Shown: piece after piece, positions 9,199 to 17,517 of the stretch
How the letters are laid out: each line of letters begins with the position of its first letter
Numbering within the stretch: position 1 is the stretch's first letter
Assembly: GCA_947074345.1 (NCBI GenBank)
Contig: CAMTPH010000005.1
Span: forward strand, 1-56,447
Origin: an uncultured Bacteroides sp.
GTDB lineage: Bacteria; Bacteroidota; Bacteroidia; Bacteroidales; Bacteroidaceae
Reading direction: 5' to 3'
Length of the DNA stretch: 56,447 nucleotides
Position numbers and translations under genes: made by a program
The notes under the pieces: generated by a model
Databases searched by the model: none
What the model saw: only the letters and a program-made list of their open reading frames with translations
Told to the model about the DNA's origin: nothing

Positions 9199-9206
9199 CA
9201 AAAATA
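9199..9206 (-). promoter_or_regulatory. Promoter element (TATTTTTG) of the GSCFA gene
   Basis: A TAnnTTTG match on the minus strand. It overlaps the upstream start given in the ORF track and so argues for the start at 9153 or 9180. Confidence 0.6.
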
Positions 9207-9285
9207 TTATATTTCTATCAAAACTATTTCATAAGATATGTTGTTTTTTTGATAACATTGAATATTCAATATTAATCTAGTTTGT

Positions 9286-9492
9286 ATGGGCGAAGAAGAA
9301 AAAATGGTGACAATCACCGTGGTGCATAATGGACCATATCTAGTTGATGGTAAATTTAAAATGGTCAATAAAGATGGAACAGAAACCATTTTAAGTGGGA
9401 AGAATGCTTTATGTCGTTGTGGACATTCAAGCAATAAGCCTTTTTGTGACGGTACACATGTGAAAATTAATTTCGATGATACCGCTAAATAG
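9286..9492 (+). CDS. CDGSH-type iron-sulfur protein
   Basis: A 68-residue protein whose C-terminal half contains CRCGHSSNKPFCDGTH, the complete three-Cys, one-His ligand set of the CDGSH family (mitoNEET-like), which binds a redox-active [2Fe-2S] cluster. No membrane anchor or signal peptide is present, so it should be cytoplasmic. The role of bacterial single-CDGSH proteins is poorly known; cluster transfer or redox sensing is possible. A TAGTTTG sequence lies one base before the listed ATG; if that is the promoter, translation more likely starts at the second Met at 9304. A terminator hairpin follows. Confidence 0.9.
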   Translation: MGEEEKMVTITVVHNGPYLVDGKFKMVNKDGTETILSGKNALCRCGHSSNKPFCDGTHVKINFDDTAK

Positions 9493-9525
9493 AAGCTGTG
9501 GTGTTCTTTTATAAATGAATCGTAT

Positions 9526-9561
9526 AAAACCTTCAGAAATATTATCTTTTCTGAAGGTTTT
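9526..9561. terminator. Bidirectional terminator between the CDGSH and MATE genes
   Basis: Arms AAAACCTTCAGAAA and TTTCTGAAGGTTTT are perfect, with an 8-base loop and A/T runs on both sides. The two flanking genes converge here. Confidence 0.85.
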
Positions 9562-9576
9562 ATATTGTTAATAGAT

Positions 9577-10947
9577 TTATGATGTAGCGATGCTTATATT
9601 TCTTTCTTTACGTTTATATATAATTAAAACACATAAGAAAGTAAGTAACTCAGAACAAGGTACGGCAAGCCATACACCATTTCTACCTAATATATATGGT
9701 AAGACGATAAAGCAAGTTATCATAAATATAAAGCCACGCAAAACTGTTATGATAGTAGCATTACGAATTCGCTCCACACTCTGGAAATACCCAATAGATA
9801 TTATGTTGATAGCAAAAGGTATGAATCCTAATGCAAACAAAGGGAAACCTTTGGTGGCTATAGCATGAGCAGGAGCAGAAGAACTGATAAACATTGAAAC
9901 GATGTACGAATCGAAAGCGATTGTAATTGATATTAAAACAATTCCGCAAAGCAATGCAGTTTGCAATGCTACCCGTAGAGTTTTATTTACTCGTTTTGTT
10001 AGGTTTGCACCATAATTATAACTAAGTATTGGTTGTGCAGATTGTGCTATTGAGTTGTAAAGCATGAAAATGATTGGAAAGAAATAACACGCTATACTAA
10101 AAGCCGCAACACCATCTTCTCCCATCTCACGCATAAATACATAGTTGCCACAAAGCATCATCGATGCAATTGCTAGTTCGCACAAGAAAGATGAAAAGCC
10201 GAGATTGCACATATACTTTACATTGCGTATAGTGAGTTTCAGACTTCTTCGACTCATCTTTAAACCAACGAAATGTAGTTTGTTATTACGTTTAGATAAG
10301 AAGACTAGCATCATAATAACCCCAACCATCGTGCCGATACCTGTTGCCAAAGCTGCACCAAACATACCCCATTTGAATTCGAAGATAAAAAGATAATCGA
10401 ATACTATATTTATGATGGCAGATATAACAGAAGAGAGCATTGCATAACGAGGCGCTCCGCTAAGTCTAACAAAAAAGCCTGCCGAACAAATTAAAGCGTT
10501 GGTGGTGAGAAACGGTACAAACCCATATAGATAATCTTTAGCTGGCACAAGTAACCTTTCAGAGCAACCAAAAAGAAACAATAAATCATCCGGAAAGATG
10601 AATACCAATATAGTACATAAGATTAAGAATAATGAGGAAACAGTTAATGCTTGTGTCATATTGATTCTAGCAGCCTTTTCTTTACCAGTTGAGAGATGAA
10701 TTGAAGCTACAATAGACGATCCCATTCCAAACATTAAACCGATACCAGTAGAAAATAGAAATAAGGGCGCAACGATATTAATAGCTGCCAAAGCATCACT
10801 ACCTAATCCATGTCCCACGAATATACCATCGGTGATAATAAACACAGCGCTAAATAGCATTCCTAGCAAAGTAGGATATAGCATTTTACGAAATAGTTTA
10901 GTTATGTCTTCGCGTCCAAAATCGATGTTGTCTTTTAATTCTTGCAT
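9577..10947 (-). CDS. MATE family efflux transporter
   Basis: A 456-residue inner-membrane protein with about 12 hydrophobic helices arranged as two similar halves. GDILFRKMLYPTL-like N-terminal features and the early GLGSDALAAINI segment are typical of the multi-antimicrobial extrusion family, subgroup MepA/DinF-like. It would export cationic compounds or drugs by Na+ or H+ antiport; the substrate cannot be predicted. It is monocistronic: its promoter is in the gap shared with susC, and a bidirectional terminator lies 16 bases past the stop codon. Confidence 0.9.
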   Translation of the reverse strand: MQELKDNIDFGREDITKLFRKMLYPTLLGMLFSAVFIITDGIFVGHGLGSDALAAINIVAPLFLFSTGIGLMFGMGSSIVASIHLSTGKEKAARINMTQALTVSSLFLILCTILVFIFPDDLLFLFGCSERLLVPAKDYLYGFVPFLTTNALICSAGFFVRLSGAPRYAMLSSVISAIINIVFDYLFIFEFKWGMFGAALATGIGTMVGVIMMLVFLSKRNNKLHFVGLKMSRRSLKLTIRNVKYMCNLGFSSFLCELAIASMMLCGNYVFMREMGEDGVAAFSIACYFFPIIFMLYNSIAQSAQPILSYNYGANLTKRVNKTLRVALQTALLCGIVLISITIAFDSYIVSMFISSSAPAHAIATKGFPLFALGFIPFAINIISIGYFQSVERIRNATIITVLRGFIFMITCFIVLPYILGRNGVWLAVPCSELLTFLCVLIIYKRKERNISIATS

Positions 10948-10978
10948 AATAAAAATCCTTTTCTTTTTAAATCGGCTG

Positions 10979-10986
10979 CAAAATTA
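10979..10986 (-). promoter_or_regulatory. Promoter element (TAATTTTG) of the MATE gene
   Basis: A TAnnTTTG match 31 bases upstream of the MATE start codon. Confidence 0.6.
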
Positions 10987-11241
10987 GAGGTTACTCTTCT
11001 TATAATATTTACCAAATGGTAATTAATACATTATATGCGATGATACATGATGATTATCATTTCTTTCTACCAAATCTCTTTTGTAATTTATTTATTTATG
11101 TTAATTGTAGTGTGGACTTTATTGAGCAAATAAAGTGGTTTTTTGTCAGGGTTGTGATAAATTGTGGCTTCAAAAAGACGTTATAATCAATTAACATCAA
11201 ACAAAATATTGTTATAAATATTAAATTGTGAATAATATGTT

Positions 11242-11249
11242 TATCTTTG
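11242..11249 (+). promoter_or_regulatory. Promoter element (TATCTTTG) of the susC-susD pair
   Basis: A TAnnTTTG match about 57 bases before the susC ATG. TTG triplets lie upstream, but none is an unambiguous -33 element. Confidence 0.6.
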
Positions 11250-11306
11250 CTTTATATTAAAGTATTAAAGAGTGTATTTATTATTAAAAATTAAGGTAGA
11301 AAATCT

Positions 11307-14300
11307 ATGAGAATCCGATTACTTTTAATTGTTACATGTCTTTTCATGTGGATAGGGCTAATGGCTCAAACCACGACTGTATCGGGAATAGTGATTTCCG
11401 AAGAAGATGGAGCCCCAATTATAGGGGCTAGTATACTAATAAAAGGAACCAATATTGGTACCGTTACCGATATCGATGGTAAATTCCATATATCGAGTGT
11501 TCCTGCTACTGCTAAATTCTTAAAAGTCTCTTTTGTAGGTATGCAACCAACTGAAGTGGCAATTAAACAGAATCTTCGTATTGAGTTGAAATCTGATTCA
11601 AAGCTTCTCGATGAAGTTATGGTTGTTGCTTATGGTACAGCTAAAAAAGGAAGTTATTCAGGTTCGGCATCTTTAGTAAAGGCCGATCAGATTAAAGATC
11701 TCCCTACTACAAGTTTTGAGAATGCATTAAATGGTAAAGTTGCCGGTTTACAAATTACAAATACTTCGGGTCAAGCAGGTTCTGCTCCAAGTATTAGAAT
11801 TCGTGGTAATGGTTCGATGAATGCAAGTAATGAACCCTTATATGTTATTGATGGTGTTCCTGTTTCATCAGGTAATGTCGGTCAAATGAGTGGTTATACA
11901 TATACTTCAAACAATATCATGAACTCATTGAACCCAGACGACATTGAATCCATATCTGTATTAAAAGATGCTGCTGCATCTTCGCTTTATGGGTCGCGTG
12001 CAGCCAATGGGGTCATTATGATCACTACTAAAAAAGGAAAAGAAGGTCGTCCAACTGTCAATCTAAAAGCTTCAGTTGGTTTCACTCCTTCTTGGGCAAC
12101 AGATAATTATGAAGTAGCCGATACACAACAGAACGTGAACATGCTTTATATGGTATTTCATGATTATCGTACATCAAACGGTAAAACGGAAACTGCTGCT
12201 AATGAGTATGCTTTGAGTCAATTAAACAGAAAGTTCAATAAGCACGGTTATTCATTTACTACTGAAGGAACAGGTTTATATGAAAACGTTGTTATATCTG
12301 ATTATAATAATTCAGGCCGTGGTGGACAATTTTACGATTGGGAAGATGCTTATTTCAGAACAGCCGTTTATCAAACATACGATTTATCTGTAAGTGGTGG
12401 TGGTACACATTCTACTTATTTCAGTTCATTCTCATATACAAAAGATGAAGGACGTTTGAAAATAAATAGTTTTGATCGCTTCTCGGGTCGTGTAAACTTA
12501 ACTCAGAAAGTAACTAAATGGTTAGATTTTCAAACGAATGCTAATATATCTCGTACAAGCAAGAGTGGATACAATGATACACGTGCCACAGGTAGCAACT
12601 ATTATATGCAAACTCGCAATTTAATGTGGGGATTATATTGGCCTACCGAATACGAAACAGGCGATCCTTGGACTAGTCGTTATGGAAGTTATGCCCAAAA
12701 TGGTGTCTATTATGACAATGAATGGGATAATAAATCAATAAACACCCGTGTTTTTGCAACAGAAACATTGACATTGAAACCGATTGAAGGTCTCGAAATA
12801 CGTTCAATATTTGCATATGATAATACATCAGTCAAAGATCACATCTATTATAGTGCTAACCATTATAGTGGAGCTTCAACAGAGGGTAGTGTAACCGAAA
12901 TGAACACTACTTACGAAAAATGGGTATCGTCTAATACTGCAAGTTATAACAATACATTTGGCGCTAACTCAATCAGTGCATTATTTGGTTTTGAAGCAGA
13001 GAAAAACAGAACAGATTTTGTTAGAGCAACAGGCGAAGGCCTACCAACAAGTACTTTGCAAACTGTATCTACAGCAGGTACTTTATCTTCTGCAGGATAC
13101 AACTGGGGCAATGCCATGGTTTCATTCCTTTCTAAGTTAGACTATAATTATGATGATAAATACTATATCTCAGGATCTTATCGTCGTGATGGTTCTTCTC
13201 GTTTAAGCCCTTCTACTCGTTGGGGTAATTTCTGGTCGGTTGCCGGTTCTTGGAAAATATCTAATGAGAAGTTTATGAAAGACATCACTGTTATTAGTGA
13301 TTTGCGTCTACGTGGGTCCTATGGTGTGAATGGTACATTGCCAACAAGCAATTATGGTTACATTAACCTCATGACATATACGAATAAGTATATGGGCAAG
13401 CCAGGTGGAGCTATTACTACAATGGCAAATGACAAGTTGACTTGGGAAACAAGTTATACTACCAATATCGCTCTTGAGTTTGGTCTATTCAATCAACACT
13501 TGCGTGGTACAGTAGAATACTTTAATCGCGATTCAAAAGATTTATTGCAAGATGTTCCTATCAGTACAGTAACCGGATTTGGTTCTACTCTTCAAAACAT
13601 TGGAAAGATTAACAATAAAGGTATAGAAATCGAGATTGGAGGAGATATCATCGAAAGAAATGGTTGGTTATGGAGTGCTTCAATCAATGCTGCTTTCATC
13701 AAATCGAAAGTGAAGAAGTTGTATGAAGAGGCTGATATCATCTGGAGAGATCCAACAGGTGGCGATGGCCGTGCTCAATATATTTATCGTGAGGGAGAAT
13801 CTACCCTAGCATTTTATGGTTACGAATGGGCAGGTGTCGACAAAACAAACGGTAAGAGCGTTTATTATGTAAACGATGCTAAAGATAAGATGGCGGGCGA
13901 TTTTGAATACAACGGCCGAGGTGCAACTTATGATTATAGCAATGCAAACTATACGATAATTGGAAATGCTATACCAAAGGTTGCAGGTGGTTTTAATACA
14001 TCTGTTACATATAAGGGCTTTAATCTAGGATTAAACTTCATCTATAAGATAGGCGGAAAACTATACGATGGTGCTTACAAAGATGTTGCGGATGATGGAT
14101 ATTATTGGGAACGCGTTCGTGCCAAAAGTTATTATGAAAACATGTGGACCGAATATAATACAAACGGTACTCAACCTCGCTTAGATGGTAATGACTTGAC
14201 AGACTCAATGCAATATAGTACACGTCATATGCATGATGCTAGCTTCTTGCGATTAAAGAATTTGTCATTCTCTTATTCATTGCCAAGACAATTGATAAGT

Positions 14301-14462
14301 AAGGCTATGCTCAACAATGCTAGATTCTTTTTCAATGCTTCAAATTTGTGGACTATCTCTAAATACAAAGAAGCCGATCCCGAAGTTAACCAATACGGTA
14401 CACGCGGATGGGAAACTCCATTAGGCAAAACATTTGTATTTGGTGTAGATTTGATATTTTAA
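11307..14462 (+). CDS. SusC/RagA-family TonB-linked outer-membrane transporter
   Basis: A 1051-residue protein: signal peptide ending near residue 20 (LMAQ), a carboxypeptidase-D-like regulatory domain (about 24-100), a plug domain with LNGKVAGLQI and IRIRGNGS, the LYVIDGVPV segment, and a long beta-barrel ending in an aromatic (GVDLIF). It imports a ligand across the outer membrane with energy from TonB-ExbBD, with the next gene's SusD as lid. No N-terminal FecR-interaction domain is present, so control by an anti-sigma pair is unlikely. No glycosidase, sulfatase or peptidase and no HTCS or ECF sigma adjoins the pair, so the substrate is unknown; glycan or peptide uptake are both possible. 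Confidence 0.95.
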   Translation: MRIRLLLIVTCLFMWIGLMAQTTTVSGIVISEEDGAPIIGASILIKGTNIGTVTDIDGKFHISSVPATAKFLKVSFVGMQPTEVAIKQNLRIELKSDSKLLDEVMVVAYGTAKKGSYSGSASLVKADQIKDLPTTSFENALNGKVAGLQITNTSGQAGSAPSIRIRGNGSMNASNEPLYVIDGVPVSSGNVGQMSGYTYTSNNIMNSLNPDDIESISVLKDAAASSLYGSRAANGVIMITTKKGKEGRPTVNLKASVGFTPSWATDNYEVADTQQNVNMLYMVFHDYRTSNGKTETAANEYALSQLNRKFNKHGYSFTTEGTGLYENVVISDYNNSGRGGQFYDWEDAYFRTAVYQTYDLSVSGGGTHSTYFSSFSYTKDEGRLKINSFDRFSGRVNLTQKVTKWLDFQTNANISRTSKSGYNDTRATGSNYYMQTRNLMWGLYWPTEYETGDPWTSRYGSYAQNGVYYDNEWDNKSINTRVFATETLTLKPIEGLEIRSIFAYDNTSVKDHIYYSANHYSGASTEGSVTEMNTTYEKWVSSNTASYNNTFGANSISALFGFEAEKNRTDFVRATGEGLPTSTLQTVSTAGTLSSAGYNWGNAMVSFLSKLDYNYDDKYYISGSYRRDGSSRLSPSTRWGNFWSVAGSWKISNEKFMKDITVISDLRLRGSYGVNGTLPTSNYGYINLMTYTNKYMGKPGGAITTMANDKLTWETSYTTNIALEFGLFNQHLRGTVEYFNRDSKDLLQDVPISTVTGFGSTLQNIGKINNKGIEIEIGGDIIERNGWLWSASINAAFIKSKVKKLYEEADIIWRDPTGGDGRAQYIYREGESTLAFYGYEWAGVDKTNGKSVYYVNDAKDKMAGDFEYNGRGATYDYSNANYTIIGNAIPKVAGGFNTSVTYKGFNLGLNFIYKIGGKLYDGAYKDVADDGYYWERVRAKSYYENMWTEYNTNGTQPRLDGNDLTDSMQYSTRHMHDASFLRLKNLSFSYSLPRQLISKAMLNNARFFFNASNLWTISKYKEADPEVNQYGTRGWETPLGKTFVFGVDLIF

Positions 14463-14463
14463 T

Positions 14464-14470
14464 TAAGGAG
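14464..14470 (+). promoter_or_regulatory. Strong Shine-Dalgarno sequence (AAGGAGG) before susD
   Basis: A seven-base match to the 16S tail, which is unusual for Bacteroidetes. Its spacing of 9 bases to the ATG at 14480 fits that start better than the ATG at 14474 (3 bases). Confidence 0.7.
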
Positions 14471-14479
14471 GAAATGTAT

Positions 14480-15958
14480 ATGAAATATTCGATGAAATTA
14501 ATAGTTTTAGTTTTAACAGCGACATTGATCTGCTCTTCATGCGATGACTTCTTGAACATGCAGCCTACCAATTCGGCAAATGCCGAATCGGCTATAGCTA
14601 CTCCTGCCGATGCTTCTGTTGCAATAAATGGTATCATGCGAGCAATGAGCTCATCTTCGTATTATGGAAGAAACTTTTTACTTTATGGTGATGCCAAAGG
14701 AGGTGATTTAACAATCTATGCTGCCGGACGTGGTATGGATGGTCTTTATCGTTTTGACCATACACCCAGTAGTGGTAGTTACTCTTCTTATTGGGTTAGA
14801 GGATACTATTGTATCATGCAAGTCAACAATCTGCTCGAAAACATAGAAAAGCTTGAAGCATCTGGTGTAGATGGGTTTAGTTTTTATAAAGGACAAGCAT
14901 TAACGCTTCGTGCATTGATTTACTTTGATTTGGTGCGTCTTTATGGATTACCTTACAATTACAATAAAGGCTCTTATGGTGTGCCCAATGTAATTAAAAC
15001 ATTATCGGCAGATGCACAGCCTACTCGTGCTTCAGTAGCAGAGAACTATGCACAAATCATTTCAGATTTGAATGATGGTATGGCTCTTTTAGCAAGCAAT
15101 AAAGCTCCTCAAAACAATTATGTTGGTTATTATGCAAATGTTGCTTTGCAAGCGCGTGTCAAACTATATATGGAAGATTACGATGGTGCATTGGCGGCTG
15201 CTAAAGAAGTGATAGAGTCTGGTAAATACAAACCTTATGCTCCCGAAGAGTGGGTTAGTTCATGGACTAAACAAAATGCGTCAGAGTCTATCCTTGAAAT
15301 AGGGATGGATACTGAAAGTGATTTGGGCACTTCTTCATTAGGATTCTATTTCATTCGTTTCAAACATAAAACAAATGCGATGGGATGGTTCTTGGCTAGT
15401 AACTATTTCTTGAATAGACTAGGCGAAGATGCTGATGATGTACGTTGGGGTATAATGGATAACGATGAGTATTGGGTAGACAATAATGTCGATAGAAAAG
15501 GGGCCTGCTATAAATATGTAGGAAGTGTAGACTTTGATGGCGATGGTAAAGAGACTTATACTGCTGTCAATATCAAATTGATTCGTCTATCAGAGATGTA
15601 TCTTATTGCAGCCGAAGCAGCTATGCACAAGAGTACACCCGATAAAGAGATGGCTTCTGATTATCTAAACGAAATACGTAAGCGTTCTCCTAATCTAGCT
15701 CCGGCAACTGCAGCTACTATCGATGATCAAATGATTTTGAATGAGCGTAGTAAAGAGTTGTATGGCGAAGGTCATCGCTTCTTTGATATGATTCGTATGA
15801 ATCAAACCATCGAATTCAACGACGATTTCCAAGGTGTACCTGTTACTCGTAGAGAAAAAACAATCGATCGTACTTACAATAAAATTATATTGCCAATCTC
15901 GCAAGATGAAATAAATGCTAATCCAGCCTTAGAAGACCAACAAAATAATGGGTATTAG
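14480..15958 (+). CDS. SusD/RagB-family outer-membrane lipoprotein
   Basis: About 492 residues. The start at 14480 (MKYSMKLIV) gives a clean lipoprotein signal with lipobox CSSC and acylated Cys near residue 20; the ORF track start at 14408 runs back into susC. TPR-like helices and the C-terminal FDMIR segment place it in the SusD family. It sits on the cell surface and caps the SusC barrel to capture ligand. It lies 17 bases after susC and behind an exceptional AAGGAGG ribosome-binding site. There is no downstream gene in the operon: a terminator hairpin starts 55 bases after the stop. Confidence 0.93.
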   Translation: MKYSMKLIVLVLTATLICSSCDDFLNMQPTNSANAESAIATPADASVAINGIMRAMSSSSYYGRNFLLYGDAKGGDLTIYAAGRGMDGLYRFDHTPSSGSYSSYWVRGYYCIMQVNNLLENIEKLEASGVDGFSFYKGQALTLRALIYFDLVRLYGLPYNYNKGSYGVPNVIKTLSADAQPTRASVAENYAQIISDLNDGMALLASNKAPQNNYVGYYANVALQARVKLYMEDYDGALAAAKEVIESGKYKPYAPEEWVSSWTKQNASESILEIGMDTESDLGTSSLGFYFIRFKHKTNAMGWFLASNYFLNRLGEDADDVRWGIMDNDEYWVDNNVDRKGACYKYVGSVDFDGDGKETYTAVNIKLIRLSEMYLIAAEAAMHKSTPDKEMASDYLNEIRKRSPNLAPATAATIDDQMILNERSKELYGEGHRFFDMIRMNQTIEFNDDFQGVPVTRREKTIDRTYNKIILPISQDEINANPALEDQQNNGY

Positions 15959-16013
15959 TAATACTATTCATAAATTCTCTTTTCTTTACTAAGACATTGG
16001 GTTTATTTCATGT

Positions 16014-16056
16014 AGCCATATCAATAATATAATCGTATTATTGATATGGCTTTTAT
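16014..16056 (+). terminator. Terminator after susD
   Basis: Arms AGCCATATCAATAATA and TATTATTGATATGGCT are a perfect 16-bp match with a 6-base loop, followed by TTTTATC. Confidence 0.8.
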
Positions 16057-16080
16057 CATTCTTTTGGGTCTACATTTAAG

Positions 16081-16191
16081 AATAGTTTCAATGGGGTGAA
16101 ACTTTATTTTCAGTGCGTTGAAACTTTGTTTTCTGTACATTGAAACAATTGTTTCATCGTACAGAAACTAAAATAAAACCCATTGAACCGA
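16081..16191. repeat. Array A: 22-bp-period palindromic repeats
   Basis: Four consecutive units begin at 16084, 16106, 16128 and 16150, exactly 22 bases apart. Each is a 20-bp imperfect palindrome (for example AGTTTCAATGGGGTGAAACT) plus a 2-base spacer. The outer TTTC/GAAA arms are conserved and the inner six bases differ. Units 3 and 4 are near reverse complements of each other. The array lies between the converging ends of susD and the hydrogenase operon. No gene or promoter is visible in it. Confidence 0.8.
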
Positions 16192-16218
16192 TTTGTATAT
16201 TAACCAGTCAATGGGTTT
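16176..16218 (-). terminator. Terminator candidate for the hydrogenase operon
   Basis: AAACCCATTGA and TCAATGGGTTT are perfect 11-bp arms around a 21-base loop. On the minus strand the right arm of the hairpin is followed by TATTTTAGTTT. It lies 34 bases past the hyaD stop. Confidence 0.55.
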
Positions 16219-16251
16219 AAAGAAACTTCATTGTTATAATCAATGTCTATC

Positions 16252-16698
16252 TTAAACCATCTCTCTTACCATCTTCAATACAGTTGGGATAACTCTTTCT
16301 ACCTCGGGCGAAAGATCCATCCCTATCTCTTGATAGTTTTTAATTGAAATCGTTATAAGATCTATTTCAGGAATATTTTCTTGCACAATCATACTCTCTA
16401 TCATATCGCGCAAGCCAAATTCATGCGAACTAAGCAGTTGCGGATAATCTTTCGAGAATTTAGGTTTAATCTTTTTGATAGTACCCGCAGGCGAGTCGTC
16501 GAGTGTTGCATCTATCATCACAATTCTATCAAACTCTTGCAAAACACCAATTATTCCAACCCCACCGGTGCCACCATCAAGTACCTCTACATGCGATGGC
16601 AATTGTTCTTTCTCAAGAGCCTGTACAGCATGAATGCCTACACCCTCATCTCTCAGCACTAGATTGCCTATTCCTAATATTAAAACTCTCTCTCTCAT
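16252..16698 (-). CDS. hyaD: [NiFe] hydrogenase maturation endopeptidase (HyaD/HybD family)
   Basis: A 148-residue cytoplasmic protease with the family N-terminus LGIGNLVLRDEGVG; the Glu in DEG and the Asp in VLDGGTGG are the nickel-sensing ligands, and SSHEFGL holds the third, a His. After nickel is inserted, this enzyme removes the C-terminal peptide of the large subunit, here predicted to be the 15 residues after His557 of HyaB. It is the last gene of the seven-gene hydrogenase operon, 12 bases after hyaC. Confidence 0.93.
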   Translation of the reverse strand: MRERVLILGIGNLVLRDEGVGIHAVQALEKEQLPSHVEVLDGGTGGVGIIGVLQEFDRIVMIDATLDDSPAGTIKKIKPKFSKDYPQLLSSHEFGLRDMIESMIVQENIPEIDLITISIKNYQEIGMDLSPEVERVIPTVLKMVREMV

Positions 16699-16710
16699 CT
16701 TCTATAAATA

Positions 16711-17502
16711 TTAATTTGAATGTGCAGTTTTCTCTTTCTTTTCTATCTCTTCAATATCCTTTTTGATTTTCTTTTCTTTCTTTAAAATTTCTTCTCGCTC
16801 TAATTCTCCTTCATAGTCTTTTACTACGTCTTCTTCAACGAATTTCCAACCACCAATAATTGATGATGCGATACCGCTTCTTTCGATGTAGTCATGATAA
16901 AATACTAAGTATATATGTACAATCATAAAGAGTATGAAACACCACATCAGGTAATAATGAATTTGCTTAACCACCATCAACCCACCTAAGCTGAATGCTA
17001 ACGATTGAAAACTTTCGGCACCAACTACCTCGGCCGTAGGTGACCATAAACACAAACCTGTTATTGCTTGAACAACTAGCATAACAAATAGTCCCCCATA
17101 AGTAAAGGCTGCTAAACTATTGTGGCCAATATCATAAATAGGTTTCGGAGTTAAAAGAAAGATATCAACTTTGAGTGTATCGAATATACCTCTCCATTGT
17201 TTTTTGGTTAAGGGAACATAGTTGTTCCAACGCGCAAATTTGTTGCCGGCAAACAACCAGTATATTCTTACAAGGAAATTTACGATTAGAATTACACCTA
17301 GAGTCATATGACCAAAGCGAAGATATCCAAACCAATATCCAAACTGTTTTGCTCCCTCTGTGTAGGCTAATCCAGGAGGATATGCTATCAGTATCCCAGA
17401 TACGATAAGAAAAAAGATACAAAATGCATTTACCCAATGGAATATTCTGACAGGAAGCTCCCAAACATAAATCTCTCTTAATGGAACTTTCTTTTCTATC
17501 AT
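16711..17502 (-). CDS. hyaC: Ni/Fe-hydrogenase b-type cytochrome subunit
   Basis: 263 residues with four predicted membrane helices (about 20-40, 65-85, 125-150, 180-205). Histidines in helix positions (HWVNAF, HMTLGV, HYYLMW, HIYLVFYHDY) fit ligands of two b hemes. It anchors the HyaAB dimer to the inner membrane and passes electrons from H2 to quinone. Odd feature: the C-terminal 50 residues after the last helix are a strongly charged helical tail rich in Glu and Lys (EREEILKKEKKIKKDIEE), not part of the usual family core. Inference: the tail is cytoplasmic. It follows hyaB by 15 bases. Confidence 0.92.
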   Translation of the reverse strand: MIEKKVPLREIYVWELPVRIFHWVNAFCIFFLIVSGILIAYPPGLAYTEGAKQFGYWFGYLRFGHMTLGVILIVNFLVRIYWLFAGNKFARWNNYVPLTKKQWRGIFDTLKVDIFLLTPKPIYDIGHNSLAAFTYGGLFVMLVVQAITGLCLWSPTAEVVGAESFQSLAFSLGGLMVVKQIHYYLMWCFILFMIVHIYLVFYHDYIERSGIASSIIGGWKFVEEDVVKDYEGELEREEILKKEKKIKKDIEEIEKKEKTAHSN

Positions 17503-17517
17503 AACACTTGATTTTAA

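Larger units (their letters stand above)
10948..11306. other. 359-bp divergent intergenic region, MATE / susC
   Basis: It holds the MATE promoter near the left end, a TTACCA...TGGTAA near-palindrome at 11009-11022 just upstream of it (possible repressor site), about 200 bp of AT-rich sequence without recognisable genes, and the susC promoter at 11242-11249 followed by a leader of about 50 bases. Confidence 0.6.

Noticed and set aside
16081-16191. Array A, and likewise B and C, as CRISPR arrays
   Set aside because: Units are back-to-back palindromes of 20+2 bp with no unique spacers, and no cas genes are present.
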